64,000 nucleotides of DNA from Taxillus chinensis (taxonomy: Eukaryota; Streptophyta; Magnoliopsida; Santalales; Loranthaceae): positions 53,175,031 through 53,239,030 of the forward strand of contig CM042084.1 of the NCBI GenBank assembly GCA_023512835.1, in the 5' to 3' direction. Below the pieces are notes generated by a model. That model was not told the DNA's origin. It did no database searches and saw only the letters and a program-made list of their open reading frames with translations. A program made the translations under genes and the position numbers. Positions 46,469-59,737 of the stretch are shown one piece after another; position 1 is the first letter of the stretch; each line of letters opens with the position of its first letter.

Positions 46469-49400
46469 TGTTGGACCCCATTTTGTCCGGGTTGGACATA
46501 TTTTGTCAAGTTTAATTTTCTTCTATGCTACCTCTGTTTTCCGTAGAATTTTCTAGGACGATGGAGTCGTGACCGTTGAGCTATAAATGCCCGATTTTAA
46601 AGATTTATTCAGAAAGGCCTTCAAATGCCAAAGAGTTTGTCCCAGGCAATAGAAAATCAATTTGAGGATCAACGCCTTCGACCGCACTCGATTCCGAGAT
46701 CAAACGAAGAAGTTATAAGCAAAATAACATTCGAACCGCTAATAACGGCCAAACAATAATTGACTTTCAAAACGGTAATCCAGATCAGGTCACGAACCTC
46801 ATTTTCCTATTCTACTCGTCGTTCTGAGAATTTTGATATATATTGCATATTTTAGCTCCCAAAACATTTTCAAAAAATAAAAAAAAAGTTTTCCAGTGAT
46901 AAAACAGTTTCGGGACGCGCAGCACAGGCTTGGCGCGAAAATAAAATCATTTTTAAATAAAAATTACACGGAGACGCTTGTCATGACGCCCCGAGTTCAA
47001 AAATAATTTTTTCGAGATTTAGCGAAATTCAGATCGACTTACCGATCCCAAAACTTAAAAACATCAGTTAAAAAAATACCCCATTGAAAAAATCATAAAC
47101 CCTAGCCGTCATCTCTTTCTTTTTCCCGCCTACCCCTGTCCATGTGTCATCTCCTCATTAGCCTAAGGATAAAACAAAATAAAAATCAAATAAGAAAATA
47201 AGAAAGCAAAAGCAAAAGCAAAAATAAAAAAAACAAAAAAAAACATCATATTCTCACCTTATCTCTCAATCGTGTCGTCTTCCACTTTCTCTCTCTCCCT
47301 TACGTCGTCTTCCTCACCTCCCCACCGGACAGCCACGCTAGCCATCATACACCTACCTCATTTTCTCCCTCTTCCCCAGTCTTCTGTCTCCTCCCACCAA
47401 GAGCCCCGCTCCCCTAGCCGGAAATCATCCCGTCGGCCAGTGTGGAGTGTCCCTGGTCCGCTCCCACGAAGCACCACCTCTGCAATCAACAATTCGAAAA
47501 ATACACGCAAAGCCTTCCTCTTTCTTCTCTTCCACCGATTCCGTGAAAACTCCCTCTACCCCTGGCTGGAAATCATACACCGGCCACCATGAGTCGTCAC
47601 CCACCACCTCTGCCTCCCCACCGGACGGAAGTTACACCTCTAGCCGTCACTTTTTAAAACCCCTACAGAAAGCCACAAAATAACTCCCCCTCATTTTACT
47701 CGATCTCTCGTCCACTGCAGCAGCCACAGTGTTGACCTCAATCAACCATTGCGCGCCTCAACCAACCAACGAAGATGTAGCATCAGCCCCTTTCTTAGGA
47801 CGCAACTCTGGTTTCCTCAGCACCACTCCCAATCATGTCCAGAGCCGTCGCTCCCCGTTGGCGCTTCCTCTGATGACGAGGCCTCTCTTGTCGCTATCAC
47901 AACTTCCGTCGCTGGCATGCCGATCTAGTGACCGGCTGTGGTCCTCACGAAATTCCAGGAAGCTAAAGAAGGAGGCGAGGGGTTCTCCGGACGGAGTCCC
48001 AGTACGTTATACCGTGTTCGTTTACTTGTTATTTTTATTTACCTTTTTTTAAATCAATTTTCTATTAAGTGGTTGTTTTCTTGCCCTGTTATATGCTTAT
48101 TCTCTGGTGATTTTGGTCATTTTTCTCCTGGTCTGAGTTTTGAGTTGGCCCATCTGTGTGTTGTTTCCTGGTCTGGGTTTTGAAAGGTTTTGTTTATGTT
48201 GTAATGTGATATGTTGTTATGAGGTATAGGCTTTTAAAGGAATTAGAAAACAACGTTTTTTTTACAAAATAAATAAGTGTTGGAATCTCTGTTTTTAGCA
48301 AGAAGTAAGGTAAAAAAAATACACATATGTTCTCATGGTTTGTTTGGGTTGTGCATCCTCTAGTCATCTTTGGCTTGTTTGATTATGATTGTACAGTTTC
48401 GTTTTAAAAAAAAAACATAAGAGTTTGTTCTCATTCAATCTGTTTTGCCTGGTGTGTCTTGTAATTTTTTTTATATACACATGGATGGTGATTGGGTTTG
48501 GGGGTTATTTTGAGACTAATTTAATGGCTAAACGCTCCCTCTGTTCTTTGGTTCTGAGGGGCAGGGAGACAAATAAACATTTTCACTGTCACAGGCATTG
48601 TTCACTGGTTTGTTTTCACTATTTTTCTTTCTTTTCTACCTGGGTTTTTGCTGTTTTTTGGGACGCCTGGGATTTGACTTGTATGTAGTGTGTGTGATGT
48701 CTTTACCCAGGATTTGGTCTACTGGGTTTTGGGTGCTTGCAGAGTTGTTTTGATTTTGGTTTGGTCTGTTTGGGCTTTGTTGGGTCTGTCCAGAGAAAAA
48801 GAAAAAAAAACTGAAAACTAGTCCAACAAAAACAAAAAAATAGAGCAGAAAAAATAGAAAACCAATGCAGAAAAACTAGAAAACTGGTGCAGAAAAAATA
48901 GAATAAAATCAGTGCAGAAAAATCAGCAACTCAATGCAGAGAAAAAATAGAAAACCAGTACAAAAAAAAACCACAAACTTAGTGCAAAAAAAACAAAAAT
49001 CCAGTAAAAAAACCAGAAAAATTAGTGCAGAAAAACTAGAAAACTAGTGTAGAAAAAATAGAATAAAATCAGTGCAAAAAAAACCCAGAAACTTAGTACA
49101 GAAAAAAAAACAGAACACTAGTAAAAAAACCAGAAAAATTAGTGTAGAAAAATTAGAAAACCCGTGCAGAAAAAATAGAATAAAATCAGTGCAGAAAAAT
49201 CAGAAACTTAGTACATAAAAAATAGATAACCAATGCAGAAAAACTAGAAAACTGGTGCAGAAAAAATAGAATAAAATCAGTGCAGAAAAATCAGCAACTT
49301 AGTGCAGGAAAAATAGAAAACTGATGCAGAAAAATCAGAAAATTAATGCAGAGAAAAAACAGAAAACCAGTGCAGAAGAAAAACAGAAAATTAGTGCAAA

Positions 49401-51095
49401 AAAAAAAATAGAAAACCAAAAAAAAAAACAGAAAATTAGTGAAAAAAAAGCAGAAAATCAGTAAAAAAACCAGAAAATTAATATAGAGAAAAAACCAGAA
49501 AACCAAAAAAATTAGTGTAGGAAAAAAAACTAGAATATTAGTGTAGGAAAAACTAGAAAAAAATTAGTGCAGAAAAACCATCTAGTGTAGAGAAAAAAAA
49601 CAGTGTAGAAAAAAAAACCTGAAAAACTAGTGCAGCACAAAAAAAAGAAAACCAAAAAAAACACAAAACAAAAAAACCCTTCCCCCAACGCTTGTTATTA
49701 GCGCTTGTTTTGCATCCAGTGCGTGTACAAAAATTAGTCTTTATTTGCTTATCAATGTCTTATAGTGCATGTACAAAAATTAGTCTTTATTTGCTTATCA
49801 ATGTCTTATTAGTGCAATGTTTGTCTTGTTTGTTTTGTGCTTATTAAGACTGTGTTATCACTATTTGCCATGTTTTACATATGCCTTTTTTTATTTGCGT
49901 TATGTAGTTTTTGTTTCTTCTAATTATTCGTTTTGTTTCGTTGTTCTCTTTTCTCTCTATTGGCCATAGGAAAACTGTTAGTATTGGCCATTACAACTCA
50001 TGTAATTTTAGGACTCTTACCCAATACTGTTGTAATTTGTAAACTAAGCATTAGTGAAAAAAAAAAAAAAGAAGAGAGAGAAAGAGAGAGAAAAAAGGAG
50101 AGTAAGTTGTTTTTGTCACAATCACACACAACACTAGTGTTTGTCTTATTTATTTTGAACCTTTTTTATGATTATTATTTTTCTTCTTTTCACAATTTTT
50201 TTTAATTAAATACATTTAAAAAGTGTTTCCTAAAAATGTGTTTGCAAAAAAAAAACAAATGTTTTCTTAAAAAAAAAAAAACAGAACAAAAAAACAAAGC
50301 AAAACAAAATGTTTCCAAACAAGTCAAAAAAGGGTTGTTTTCTAAACAAGCAAACAAAAAATGTTTTTTTACTTGTCATTTGTTTTTTTAGTGTTTCTTG
50401 GCTTTTCTTCTTTTTGTCCCTTTGAAATATAAACAAAAAAACAAAACAAAAACAAAAACCTTTCTCCATTTAAAACAAAAAAACAAAAAAAACAAAAAAA
50501 AAAACAAAAAAGGAAAAAAACAAAAAAACAAAGCAAAAAAAAAAAAGCAAAATGTTAGCATAGGAATTAGAAATAAAATCTTTCATTTGCCTTTAGATCT
50601 AAAACAATAGGATCCTTTTAGAAGTTTAGGATTTAATTTAATTTAATTTTCAACTTTAACAAAGAATGTAGAAATAAAAATGTAAAGATTAATCCATCAG
50701 GACTCCCTTTAGATATTTAGGGCAAATTGGACTTAATCTTATTTCAACAAATAACTTAGGGAATAAAAAGAGTAGACCTTTAGGCCATGTGCAAAGTCAA
50801 CATCACTTCAAAATTAGTCAATTTTAGGCAAACCGTTAAAATAAATTAGAAACTTCCAAACTCCTAAGATAGGTACCGAAAGGGCGTTATGGGGGTGCTA
50901 GCCCTTCCCCATGCGTAACCAACTCCCGAGCCCATCCCTAGTGGCTTAGATCAAATTCCTTTTAGGTGATCAATCGCACCCAAAAAACGGTTAGTGGTGA
51001 CTCTGTTTATTTCATCACCCTTCGATGAAGGACGGGGGGGGGGGGAACCGCACCCCAAAAGCGGTTTCCCTCTCGGACGAAATCCGGTGATGACA
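46469..51095 (+). repeat. TAT/Ogre long LTR (4.6 kb)
   Basis: The LTR runs from TGTTGGACCCC to GGTGATGACA. The end block GATAGGTACCGAAAGGGCG to TGATGACA (50,872-51,095) and the start block match the LTR at 57190-59737, which is 2 kb shorter. The middle contains a pyrimidine-rich segment (47,270-47,700), an A-rich degenerate repeat (48,790-49,660) and other low-complexity A/T tracts. It contains no real gene; open frames here follow base composition. Confidence 0.85.
48790..49660 (+). repeat. A-rich degenerate repeat, about 20-24-bp unit
   Basis: Dozens of units of the form AGTGCAGAAAAA(A)xxAGAAAAC(T) run for about 870 bases within the LTR. They vary in A-run length and in GTGCAG versus GTGTAG. 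Confidence 0.85.
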
Positions 51096-52242
51096 CTTTG
51101 TTTTAAATTATTTTTATTCTTTCATTTTTATTTATTCTTTATTTAATCGATTTATTTACTGCACTTAATTGCCATTGTATGATATTCTGATTTACGCACT
51201 TTAATGCCATGATAGTTGTGTTTTATCGCTTTCCCTAATTGTTCTATTCATGCATAAACCTTATACCCGGGTTTTTATCATAGTTTAGGTTAGTGAGGTT
51301 TATTAGGGTGCCCTACGCGTTGATCATTATCCGCAAAGGGACCCTAGACTCCTCACTCAAGTTAGAGGTACTTTTAAGGCTCGTCCTTCTAAGGCCCCCC
51401 TCCGGTAAATCTCATGGTGTACAGAGCCCTCTATTGAGGTAGCTTGGGAACCAACGAATAAGATAGGTTTAGCAATAGAAGTCTATTAGGGACATTGACC
51501 CACATGTTGTTTGTTCATTTTAGCCTTCCTTTTGAAGGATAGGTGCATTCATATTAGATCAGTGTTTTATTATTGCTATTTTATTGTATACTATCTTGTA
51601 AATATTCTTGTTATTTGTTCATATACTGTTATTTTTCTTATTAACCTTATTTTGATTTATGCAATTGTTTATACGAATATTACTATTGTTTTACTAACCT
51701 TATGTTAATGTATATTATTATTGTTTTTACTAACCTTGTCTTCATTGTATAAATATTAATGTCTTTTCCTTTTAACCTTATCTTGTATATTATTTTTTTA
51801 ATGTAACCTTCATTCATACAATTGTTCATATTGCTTTGGGACATAAATACCGAAGATGAATTTAGGTGTACATTCAAGCATTCATCACTTAGTATAGGGA
51901 TAGTTGAGACTAGTCTTCATTAATCCATATGTGTTCATGCATTTCATAACCGAAAAAAAGAAGAAAGACAGAAAAAAAGAGTGATAAAAAAAGGGAGATC
52001 ATGTAAATAATACAAACCCTTAGGACTCATAACATGATTAATGCATCACTCTAAGAAGATTAGATATTTAACTCCCTCATGCACATCCTTGCATCCATGC
52101 ATGTCTTCAGTATACAAAATTAAAAATTAAAAAGAAAATGAAGACAAAAATAAAAGGGAGCTTACCGCATTTCACTTTTTCAGAAGTTAACATTGCGCAC
52201 CAATACAACCTAAGATCCCGACGTCAACAACCAATCACCTCA
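51096..52242 (+). other. TAT leader between LTR and gag
   Basis: AT-rich sequence without coding potential. No primer site is recognisable directly after 51095; a TGGTGACTCTG resembling a tRNA-Arg-type site lies 100 bp earlier, inside the LTR end at about 50,994. Confidence 0.6.
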
Positions 52243-53726
52243 ATGGCAGAACAAACTGAAAATAGATTTGCAAGTTTAGAGCAAGGCCAACAAGAACTTC
52301 AGAATTAGATGAAGACCATGATGGAAATGTTGAGCAACATGGCGACCAAAAAGGACAGGGGTTCTACTGAGGCAACTACTAACCAATCTCCAAGGCAAGC
52401 ACAAGAAGCATCACCGCATCCTAATTTCATACTAGTACCCCCACAAGGATTGAGTCTAGCCAACATGAATCCTGGACCTTCTAAGCAAGCCCAATTTACT
52501 TCACCTACTCCAATAAATATGGCTGAAGCAATGGAGCCTCCTTTAACTCAAGAGGAGGATCAGGCATTATCAACGAAGAAACTAGAACAAAGATTAAAGG
52601 TAGTGGAAGGAACAAAAGTTTATGGGTTGATCAGTCCTCAAGATTTGTGCTTGGTTCCTGGAATTATTCTGCCAACAAAATTCAAGGTACCTGACTTTGA
52701 AAAATTTAATGGATCCCAATGCCTTAAAACACACATCACCATGTACTGTAGGAAGATGGCCGCACATGCCAATGCTGATAAACTCTTAATCCACTATTTC
52801 CAAGAAAGTATAATTGGGGCACCACTCCGATGGTATATTCAACTGGATGGAAGTCATATTAGGACCTGGAGAGACCTCGCAACAGTATTCCTAACATAGT
52901 ACAAGCATGTCACAGAGTTAGAACTGGACAGGTTAGCACTGTTGGCTTTTGAAAAAGGGATTAATGAGAGCTTTAAAATTTATGCTAGAAGGTGGAGGGA
53001 AGCAGCTATGGAAGTTCAACCCCCATTGACTGAAAAGGAGCTGACTATAATGTTTATCAAAACTTTGAAAGGGGTATACTATGAGAAGCTAATTGGTAAT
53101 GTATCTAGTAATTTCGCAGACCTGGTGACTTCCGAGGAATGCATAGAAGATGGTATTAAGGAAGGGAAGCTTCATGGAGATACACCTGATCCACCAAAGA
53201 AGTCTCCACTAGGAGGAAAGAAAAAGGAAGCTGATACTCAATTATTTTGTAGAATCCTCCCATATCTCAAGGAAGCTTTGGAGCGTATCTAGTTGTTTTT
53301 CCTACACCTGGATTTTGTGCGGGGTCACCTCCATTCACAGCCTATGCAGCCCCAATACCCCAATTCCCAACATATCAACCACCAAGAGGGGGCCCTAGCC
53401 CTTTTCCCCCAGTCACTCCTCCGACCATGCAACCAGGGCCCCAATAGACGTCCGTTAGGCCGAATCAAGCTTCCAACAGGACTAAGCTAGAATTTGATCC
53501 AATTCCCATTACCTACACTGAGTTATATCCCCAGCTTTTGAAAGTCGGCATGGTGAGCCCTATACCTATGGGAGAAGTGAAGCAACCTTACCCAGCATGG
53601 TACAAAGCAGATGCCCGTTGCGCCTATCACAATAATGGAGTTGGTCACAACGTTGAGGGTTGCATTTCCTTTAAGAAGAAGGTCCAACATCTGATCAATT
53701 CCAAATGGCTAGATTTCTCAAAGTAG
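52243..53726 (+). pseudogene. TAT/Ogre gag
   Basis: An ATG at 52243 opens MAEQTENRFASLEQGQQELQ. The retrotransposon-gag core follows: FEKFNGSQCLKTHITMYCRKM, LLIHYFQESIIGAPLRWY, TWRDLATVFL and INESFKIYARRWREAA. It ends in a proline-rich segment and a knuckle-like CAYHNNGVGHNVEGC near 53,620-53,660. Stops at 52306-52308, 52897-52899 and 53290-53292 and a frameshift after 53,292 break it. No protease, RT or integrase follows, so the unit is gag-only. Confidence 0.88.
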
Positions 53727-54359
53727 GCTAGTGCACTGAATGTCGATTCTAACCCGCTGCTAGAGCATTCCAACTAGTGAACGTGGATGTCACTGAAATA
53801 ATAAGGAGTAAATTTTGTGATAACCTAGGAAACTCTTTGGGATTTTAAAACTTCTTCTTCTTGTGTTTGGTTTTTATAAAACCTGTTTTACATTTTGTCT
53901 GCTCTTTAGAGTTCTAGAACTTTGTTTCTTTGTTTGGAATTTGTGAAAAATAATCACGTTTGTCTTTTTAAACTACGTTGATTTACTCACATTTTGCATG
54001 CAATGTTCATTATTACTTGTTTACTCTTTTGACATGGGTCATGAGCTCGACAGGGGCATACCAAACAAAAAATCTAGGCTATCTAGGGTTAAGCCTAAAC
54101 TAGAAGGACGATTAAAGGAGCAATTAATATTGAAATCAAGGAACTTGACTCAAGAGAAGTGACATCAACTTCAAACAGGGGCATTCGGCACTGAAGGTTC
54201 TTTCTAACAGTAAAAGATGAGTTTATTTCTGTTTTGAGCATTTGAGAAAAATTCTGATTATTTAAGATGAATAGAGGCCGTCTTTTCTTACCTCGTAATA
54301 CTACCATTGTTAAACCCTTTGAGCCTGAATATATTTTCTTTTCGATAACCCGATCTATA

Positions 54360-54730
54360 GTTCACCCCACATTGGGGCAATTTATAAATATCCAAACTGC
54401 ACTTTGGGCAATGTCGTAAAATAACTCCCACATTGGGGCAGTTTTTAAGACCCCTCATAAAAACATACCCCACAATCGGGGCAGTTTTTGTTAAAGATGA
54501 AAAAAAGAGAGCAAGAGAAAAGAAACCAGAAAAAACATAACTCTCATGTTGGGGCAGTTTTCAAGACCCCTTATAACGATATATCCCACAATCGAGGAAA
54601 TTTTTGTTAGATAGAAAAAGAGCGAGCGAAATAAAAAAGAAGAAAAGAAACATTTTGTATAGCAAAATCCAGTATTGGGACAGTTTTATAAAGTACCCCC
54701 ACATTGGGCCAATTTTAGCAACTTTGTAAA
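54360..54730 (+). repeat. CACATTGGGGCAGTTTT-type repeats
   Basis: At least seven variants of CCC(A)CA(A/T)T(T/C)GGGGCA(G/A)TTTT occur with irregular spacing. Confidence 0.75.
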
Positions 54731-56239
54731 GTATAGTCTGAACTATGGATCAATTCTAGCCTAGAATATATTTGAGCCACTTTATATCCTTTCTACTTAA
54801 ACCCAATAGCCTAAGCCTACATTACAGTCCTCAATAAAGTTCTCTCGGATTAAATGATTAAAATTATGTCTCAAATGCTCAAAAAGACACAGGGTCATGA
54901 ATATTCAAGGCCGACTCAATGAAAACCCGCAAAGGCATCAAGGGTAAAATACAAAGTCAACTACAAGGCATAAGGAACAACAAGCAGAAATTAAGGCGGG
55001 CTTAGTGAAACAAAAGGGCACTAAGAGCAAAATTCAAAGCCAATACAGGAGGATCAAACACTTAAAGCCCAAGATCAGTCAGCATCTTCTCCAATTGAGT
55101 CATTGAGCATCAAGACTTCAGCAATCAAATATCCCCTCAGATCAAGCCTCTACAAGTTCATGATTTGCAAATATTTTCTACAACTGAGCCTTTGAGCATC
55201 AAGGTCCAAAAGCATCCAACATTCTCTCTATTTAAGCTTCAGAGCATCAAGAGTCCAAGATTACCAAACAAGCAGCCAGAATCTCCAATCAAGTCCCTAA
55301 GCCTTAAGATTCAAACAATCAGACATTCTCTCTAGCCTTGTCTCTGAATACATAGATCCAAGCTATCAGATAGAATTGTCCATTGATATTTCCAAACCCT
55401 CAAACCCATGCAAGGCCAAGCTGAAGGCTATACCTAGTTAGTTCAAAAACTTTGGGAGGCTTCCCCTCAAAAGCTTTTACCTCTCTTAAGCAAGAAAACA
55501 AGTAGTGATTTTACATTGCATAATTATGTTTCAAAAATCATTTTCAACAAATTTTATTTTTAAATTCAACTGCTTTGTGTGCGTTACTTTCAATAAAATT
55601 CTTATGCCCAACTGAGTTTCTTAAGGTGTCACTCAGCAAGAATGCCTCGACCAAGCAAGAAAGGGTTTCCCGATTGAACGAACCTACTCCCTAACCAAGG
55701 CCAAAACCAACATCCAGGAACACAATGACCTCCTAGCAAGGCTCAATTGAGTTAGAAAAAGTTTTATTGAGCATCCTCAAATTCTGAAGAAATCAAGCAA
55801 GCCGCCCCAGCGATTGGAGCACTTCCAAACATGAGTTCCAGCGACACCAAATCCCCCATGGTGGTTTAAGCTCCCTTTTAACATAAAATTCATCATGCAT
55901 CCTAGACATGCATCTCATTGCATTCCATGCATCACTTGCATATATTCATCATTTTTTTCCATTTCAGGAACGTTGTCGCCTCTGAAGATTTCAAGAGGTC
56001 ATCCTCAACAAGCTTCCCCAAGTAACCAAGCCCTAAAGGCTTCCGTTGTTCAACCATGAAAGTTATTCTTTGTGATTTCACAAGCCCTAGAAGCCTCTGT
56101 GACAATCAAATAAGCATCTCATTCTTTTTCAGGTAACCTCATAGAGTGATCTCATTGAGTGAACTCATAGAAGGAGCCCCTATTGAGTTATTAGCGAATT
56201 TCATTAGCAATCATTGATTTCTTTCCAGGCCCTAGATGC

Positions 56240-56900
56240 CATTTCAGTCCCTTTCAACCTTAGAGGTCATCCCCCGTACATCCCCTTATGTTTTTATCCC
56301 TTTGGGTAGTCTGCAGGCAGTTCCCCTGCACCTATCCTACCTTTCTTTTGTATTTTTTCGGGAAGTCCACCGGCAGTTCCCCGGTACCTCTCTTCAGTTT
56401 TTAAATTTAAGTTTGGGAAGTCCGCAGGTAGTTCCCCTGCACCTATCCCACCTTTCTTTTTCATTCTTTTAGGAAGTCCATCGGCAGATCCCCAATAACT
56501 ATCCTCAGTTTTTAAATTTACTTTTGGGAAGTCTGCAAGCAGTTCCCCTGCACCTATCCAACCTTTTCTGTTTTATTCTTTTAGGAAGTCCATCAGCAGG
56601 TCCCCAGTAACTATCCTCAGTTTTTAAATTTACTTCTAGTAAGTCCATAAGCAGTTCCCCTGCACTTATCCCACTTTTTCTGTTTCATATTTTTAGGAAG
56701 TCCACCGACAGTTCTTTGGTACCTATCCTCACTTGTTAAATTTAATTTCGGGAAGTCCGTAGGCAGTTCTCCTGCACCTATCCCACATTTTCTTTTTAAT
56801 TTTAAGTAAGGCTGCAGGTGGTTCCCCTGTACTTATCCTTTTCATTTTTTTCATTTGGGAAGTCCGCAGGTAGTTCTCCTGCATCTATCCCACCTTGCCT
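56240..56900 (+). repeat. Tandem repeat of alternating GGGAAGTCCGCAGG / AGGAAGTCCA units
   Basis: About nine copies occur of a unit combining GGAAGTCC(G/A)CAGGCAG with TTCCCCTGCACCTATCC. Two subtypes alternate: one ends in cacctttcttttt and the other in cctcagtttttaaattta. The period of the pair is about 115-125 bp. Confidence 0.8.
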
Positions 56901-57176
56901 TTTCAATTCCTCTTAGGCCCTAGATGCCTTCTCAATTTTTCTGTTAGGGCTTAGCTGCCTTTTCCATCCTTGTTTAGCCCTAGATGACTTTAACTTCAAT
57001 TAAACCTTAAATGCCTTTTTAGCCTTATTCAATTTCCACTAGCCTTGTGAGTTTCTTTCCATTTCTTGGGGATAGACCCACCTTCCTTTGGCAACAGGTG
57101 AGCCAGGTAAGTAGTCCAACCCATCCAAAATAAGTCCGTTTTATCTTTGTGCACCGTTTCTACACAAATGATACAC

Positions 57177-57189
57177 AAAGAGGGGCAAT
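57177..57189 (+). other. Second TAT polypurine tract
   Basis: AAAGAGGGGCAAT lies directly before the LTR at 57190. Confidence 0.82.
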
Positions 57190-59737
57190 TGTTGGACCCC
57201 ATTTTGTCCGGGTTGGATTTATTTTATCAAATTCAATTTTCCTCCGTGCTGCCTCGATTTGTTGAAATTTTATAAGACGATAGAGTCGTGACCACTAAGT
57301 GGCAAATGCCCGATTTCAAGAAATTATTCAAAAAAGGTCTCCAAATGTCAAAGAGCCAGTCCTGGGCAATAGAAAATCAAATTCGAGGATTAACGCCTTT
57401 GACCACGCTCGATTCTGAGGTCAAACGAAGAAGATATGGTCAAAACAGCGTTCGAGCCTCCAACTATGGTTAAAATGGTGATTGACTTTCCAAATGGCAC
57501 TCCGTTGCTCCAGATGAATGCTAGCCCACCAACCACCATCTCCTTAGTCCTCCACAGCGCCGCCACACCAACTCGATGGGAGTGACTTCAACCACCGCAC
57601 ACTGCAGCTCCCACACCGACGTTGCCGCTGAGCATGAAGTCCCCTTGCTGTTCCCGTGACGCCGTGGCATCGTGCCTTCGCTGCCTCTGTCACCCACCAG
57701 CCATCCCAAGGAAAACAAGAGAAGGGGTCCCGAGCCAAGTTTGGAAGGTACGGTGGCCAACCATTGGTTGAGGGAGACGAGAAAGGATGCCCAGCTGTTG
57801 GCTCGAAGGAGAAGGTAGCGAATCCGTTCTGTTTGGTTACTGTCCCCACTGTTTTGTTGTTTTGCTTTCATTATTAGTCTATGTGTTTCTCGGTCGAGTT
57901 GTTTGTGTTTTGAATCGCAAGCCCAGTTGAGAAAAAAAAAAAAAAAGAGCAACAACACAAGCTGTTATCAAAATACACAATCTGTAATCAGTTTGTTGGT
58001 CCTGTGTTTCCCTTTTATTTTGTTGTGTTAGGTCTGCATACGGGTCTTCATCTTTGGTGTTGCTTGATTTGTTCATGTTAGATTTGGGTTAATAGATAAC
58101 TGAACCCGTTAATCAGTTTACTGCCTCTGCTCTTGTGTGTTTTGGCGGTACTGTTTGGGGAAGATTAATCAAGCATGCCTGGTTTTTGTTTGAGTAGTTT
58201 TTGTTTGGGTCAATTAAAAATGGTGGAATGTCTGTTTTAACAAAACAAAAGAGAGGAAAATATATGGATGATTAAATAAAAATGGCATCTTGAGAAAACA
58301 TTGGAAGAATAGGTCGATGGTGGTCTGGTGATTGATTGCATAACCGTGTGAAGTATTTTTAGTTCATCCTAGTTTTTTGTTTTGGTCTTTCTAGTTTCTG
58401 CCTTCACGTGCTGTCTCCTGCTACTTTGGTTTGCAAGTCCCTTAGTTTTCTGTTCTTCTTTTGGGTGGATCCCAGAACGTCTTTTCTGGGTTGTATTGCT
58501 TAATTTTAATTTGTATTCCCATTTAAGTTGTGTAAGCTTCATTGTTTCCTATTGTTTTTTATTTGGCCCTAGGCACGTGTTAGATGGCTATTAAAGATTT
58601 TGTACATATGGGCTCACGATCCAATTGTAATATTGTAAATCAAGTACTTAGTGAAAAGGAGGGTGAGAAAAAAAAGAGAAAAGAAAAGAGAGAGCAACAA
58701 GTACAAAAAAAAGAGAGAATGAAACAAAAAAAAAGAGAAAAAGTGAGTTTTTTTTTACTTTATGAATGTCACTTTCACACACGTCACATTTGTTTAATTT
58801 ATTTATACATCTTTTATTTCATTTTACTTTTAAAAAAATAAAAAAGAGCTTTAAAAAAACATTTTTTAAAATATTCAAAATAGGTTTTCTTCAATCCTTT
58901 TCATTCATTACTTTTCAAGTTTTTTATTTGAATTCTTTAAACCATTCCTAATTGAAAAAAAGAAGAAAACAACAAAAACAAAAAACAAAAACAAAAACAA
59001 AAACAAAACAAAAAAACAAAAAAATGTTTAATCCTTTAATTTGATGTTTCTTTTAAACACAACAAAAAATGGTTTTCTTTAGTTTTTCACTCATTCCTTT
59101 TTATTTTGATTTGGTTTTCTTTTTAGATCATCATTTAGTTATAAATAAACTTAGGAATAAAAATAAAATAAATTCTTAGGATTTTTTTAAGCCCTTGGGT
59201 AAATTAGACTTAACCCTTAACTTGAACAATGAATTTAAAAATAAAAGGGTTCAAGATCATAGGACCTTCCTTAGCAGTTTGGGATAATTTGAGCTTAATT
59301 TTTTACTTCAATAAAGAATGTAAAAATAAAAATGGAGAAAATTAAATTGTTAAGATTCCCTTTTAGATTATTAGAATTAATTGGACTTAACTTCATTTCA
59401 ACAAATGACTTATGAAATAAAAAATGTAAACCTTTAGGCCATAGGCAAATTCAACATCACTTTTAGAGTAGTCAGTTTTAAGCATTAGTTAAAACAAGTT
59501 AGAAACCTCCGAAATCTTAAGATAGGTACCGAAAGGGCGTCGTGGGGGTGCTAATTCTTCCCCGCACGTAACAAACTCCCGAACCCGGCTTTGGCAACGT
59601 AGACTATTTTTAGGTGACCAACTTCACCCCAAAACAGTTGGTGGCGACTCTATTTCTTTTCATCACCATTCGGGTGAAGGGTGGGAGAATCGCATCCCTA
59701 AAAGCGGGTTTCCCCCGGTTGAAATCCGGTGATGACA
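57190..59737 (+). repeat. TAT/Ogre LTR (2.5 kb)
   Basis: This copy runs from TGTTGGACCCC to GGTGATGACA. It shares with the 4.6-kb copy the start (to about 57,500), several central blocks and the end from GATAGGTACCGAAAGGGCG (59,521). It lacks the A-rich repeat array. Its end abuts a gag fragment, not a unique flank. Confidence 0.85.

Larger units (their letters stand above)
53727..57176 (+). other. Non-coding 3' region of the gag-only TAT unit
   Basis: Instead of pol, 3.4 kb of repeat-rich sequence leads to the PPT. It includes CACATTGGGGCAGTTTT-type repeats (54,360-54,730), the CCCG(A/C)AAAGGC repeat (54,908 and 54,993) and a strong tandem array at 56,230-56,900. No gene is seen. Confidence 0.75.

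Noticed and set aside
47272..48052. Serine/proline-rich frames suggesting a small gene
   Set aside because: They lie inside the TAT LTR in a pyrimidine-rich segment. Several overlapping frames are open and none shows a domain.
57521..57958. 145-codon minus-strand frame
   Set aside because: Antisense to the TAT LTR, no domain, and not conserved in the longer LTR copy.
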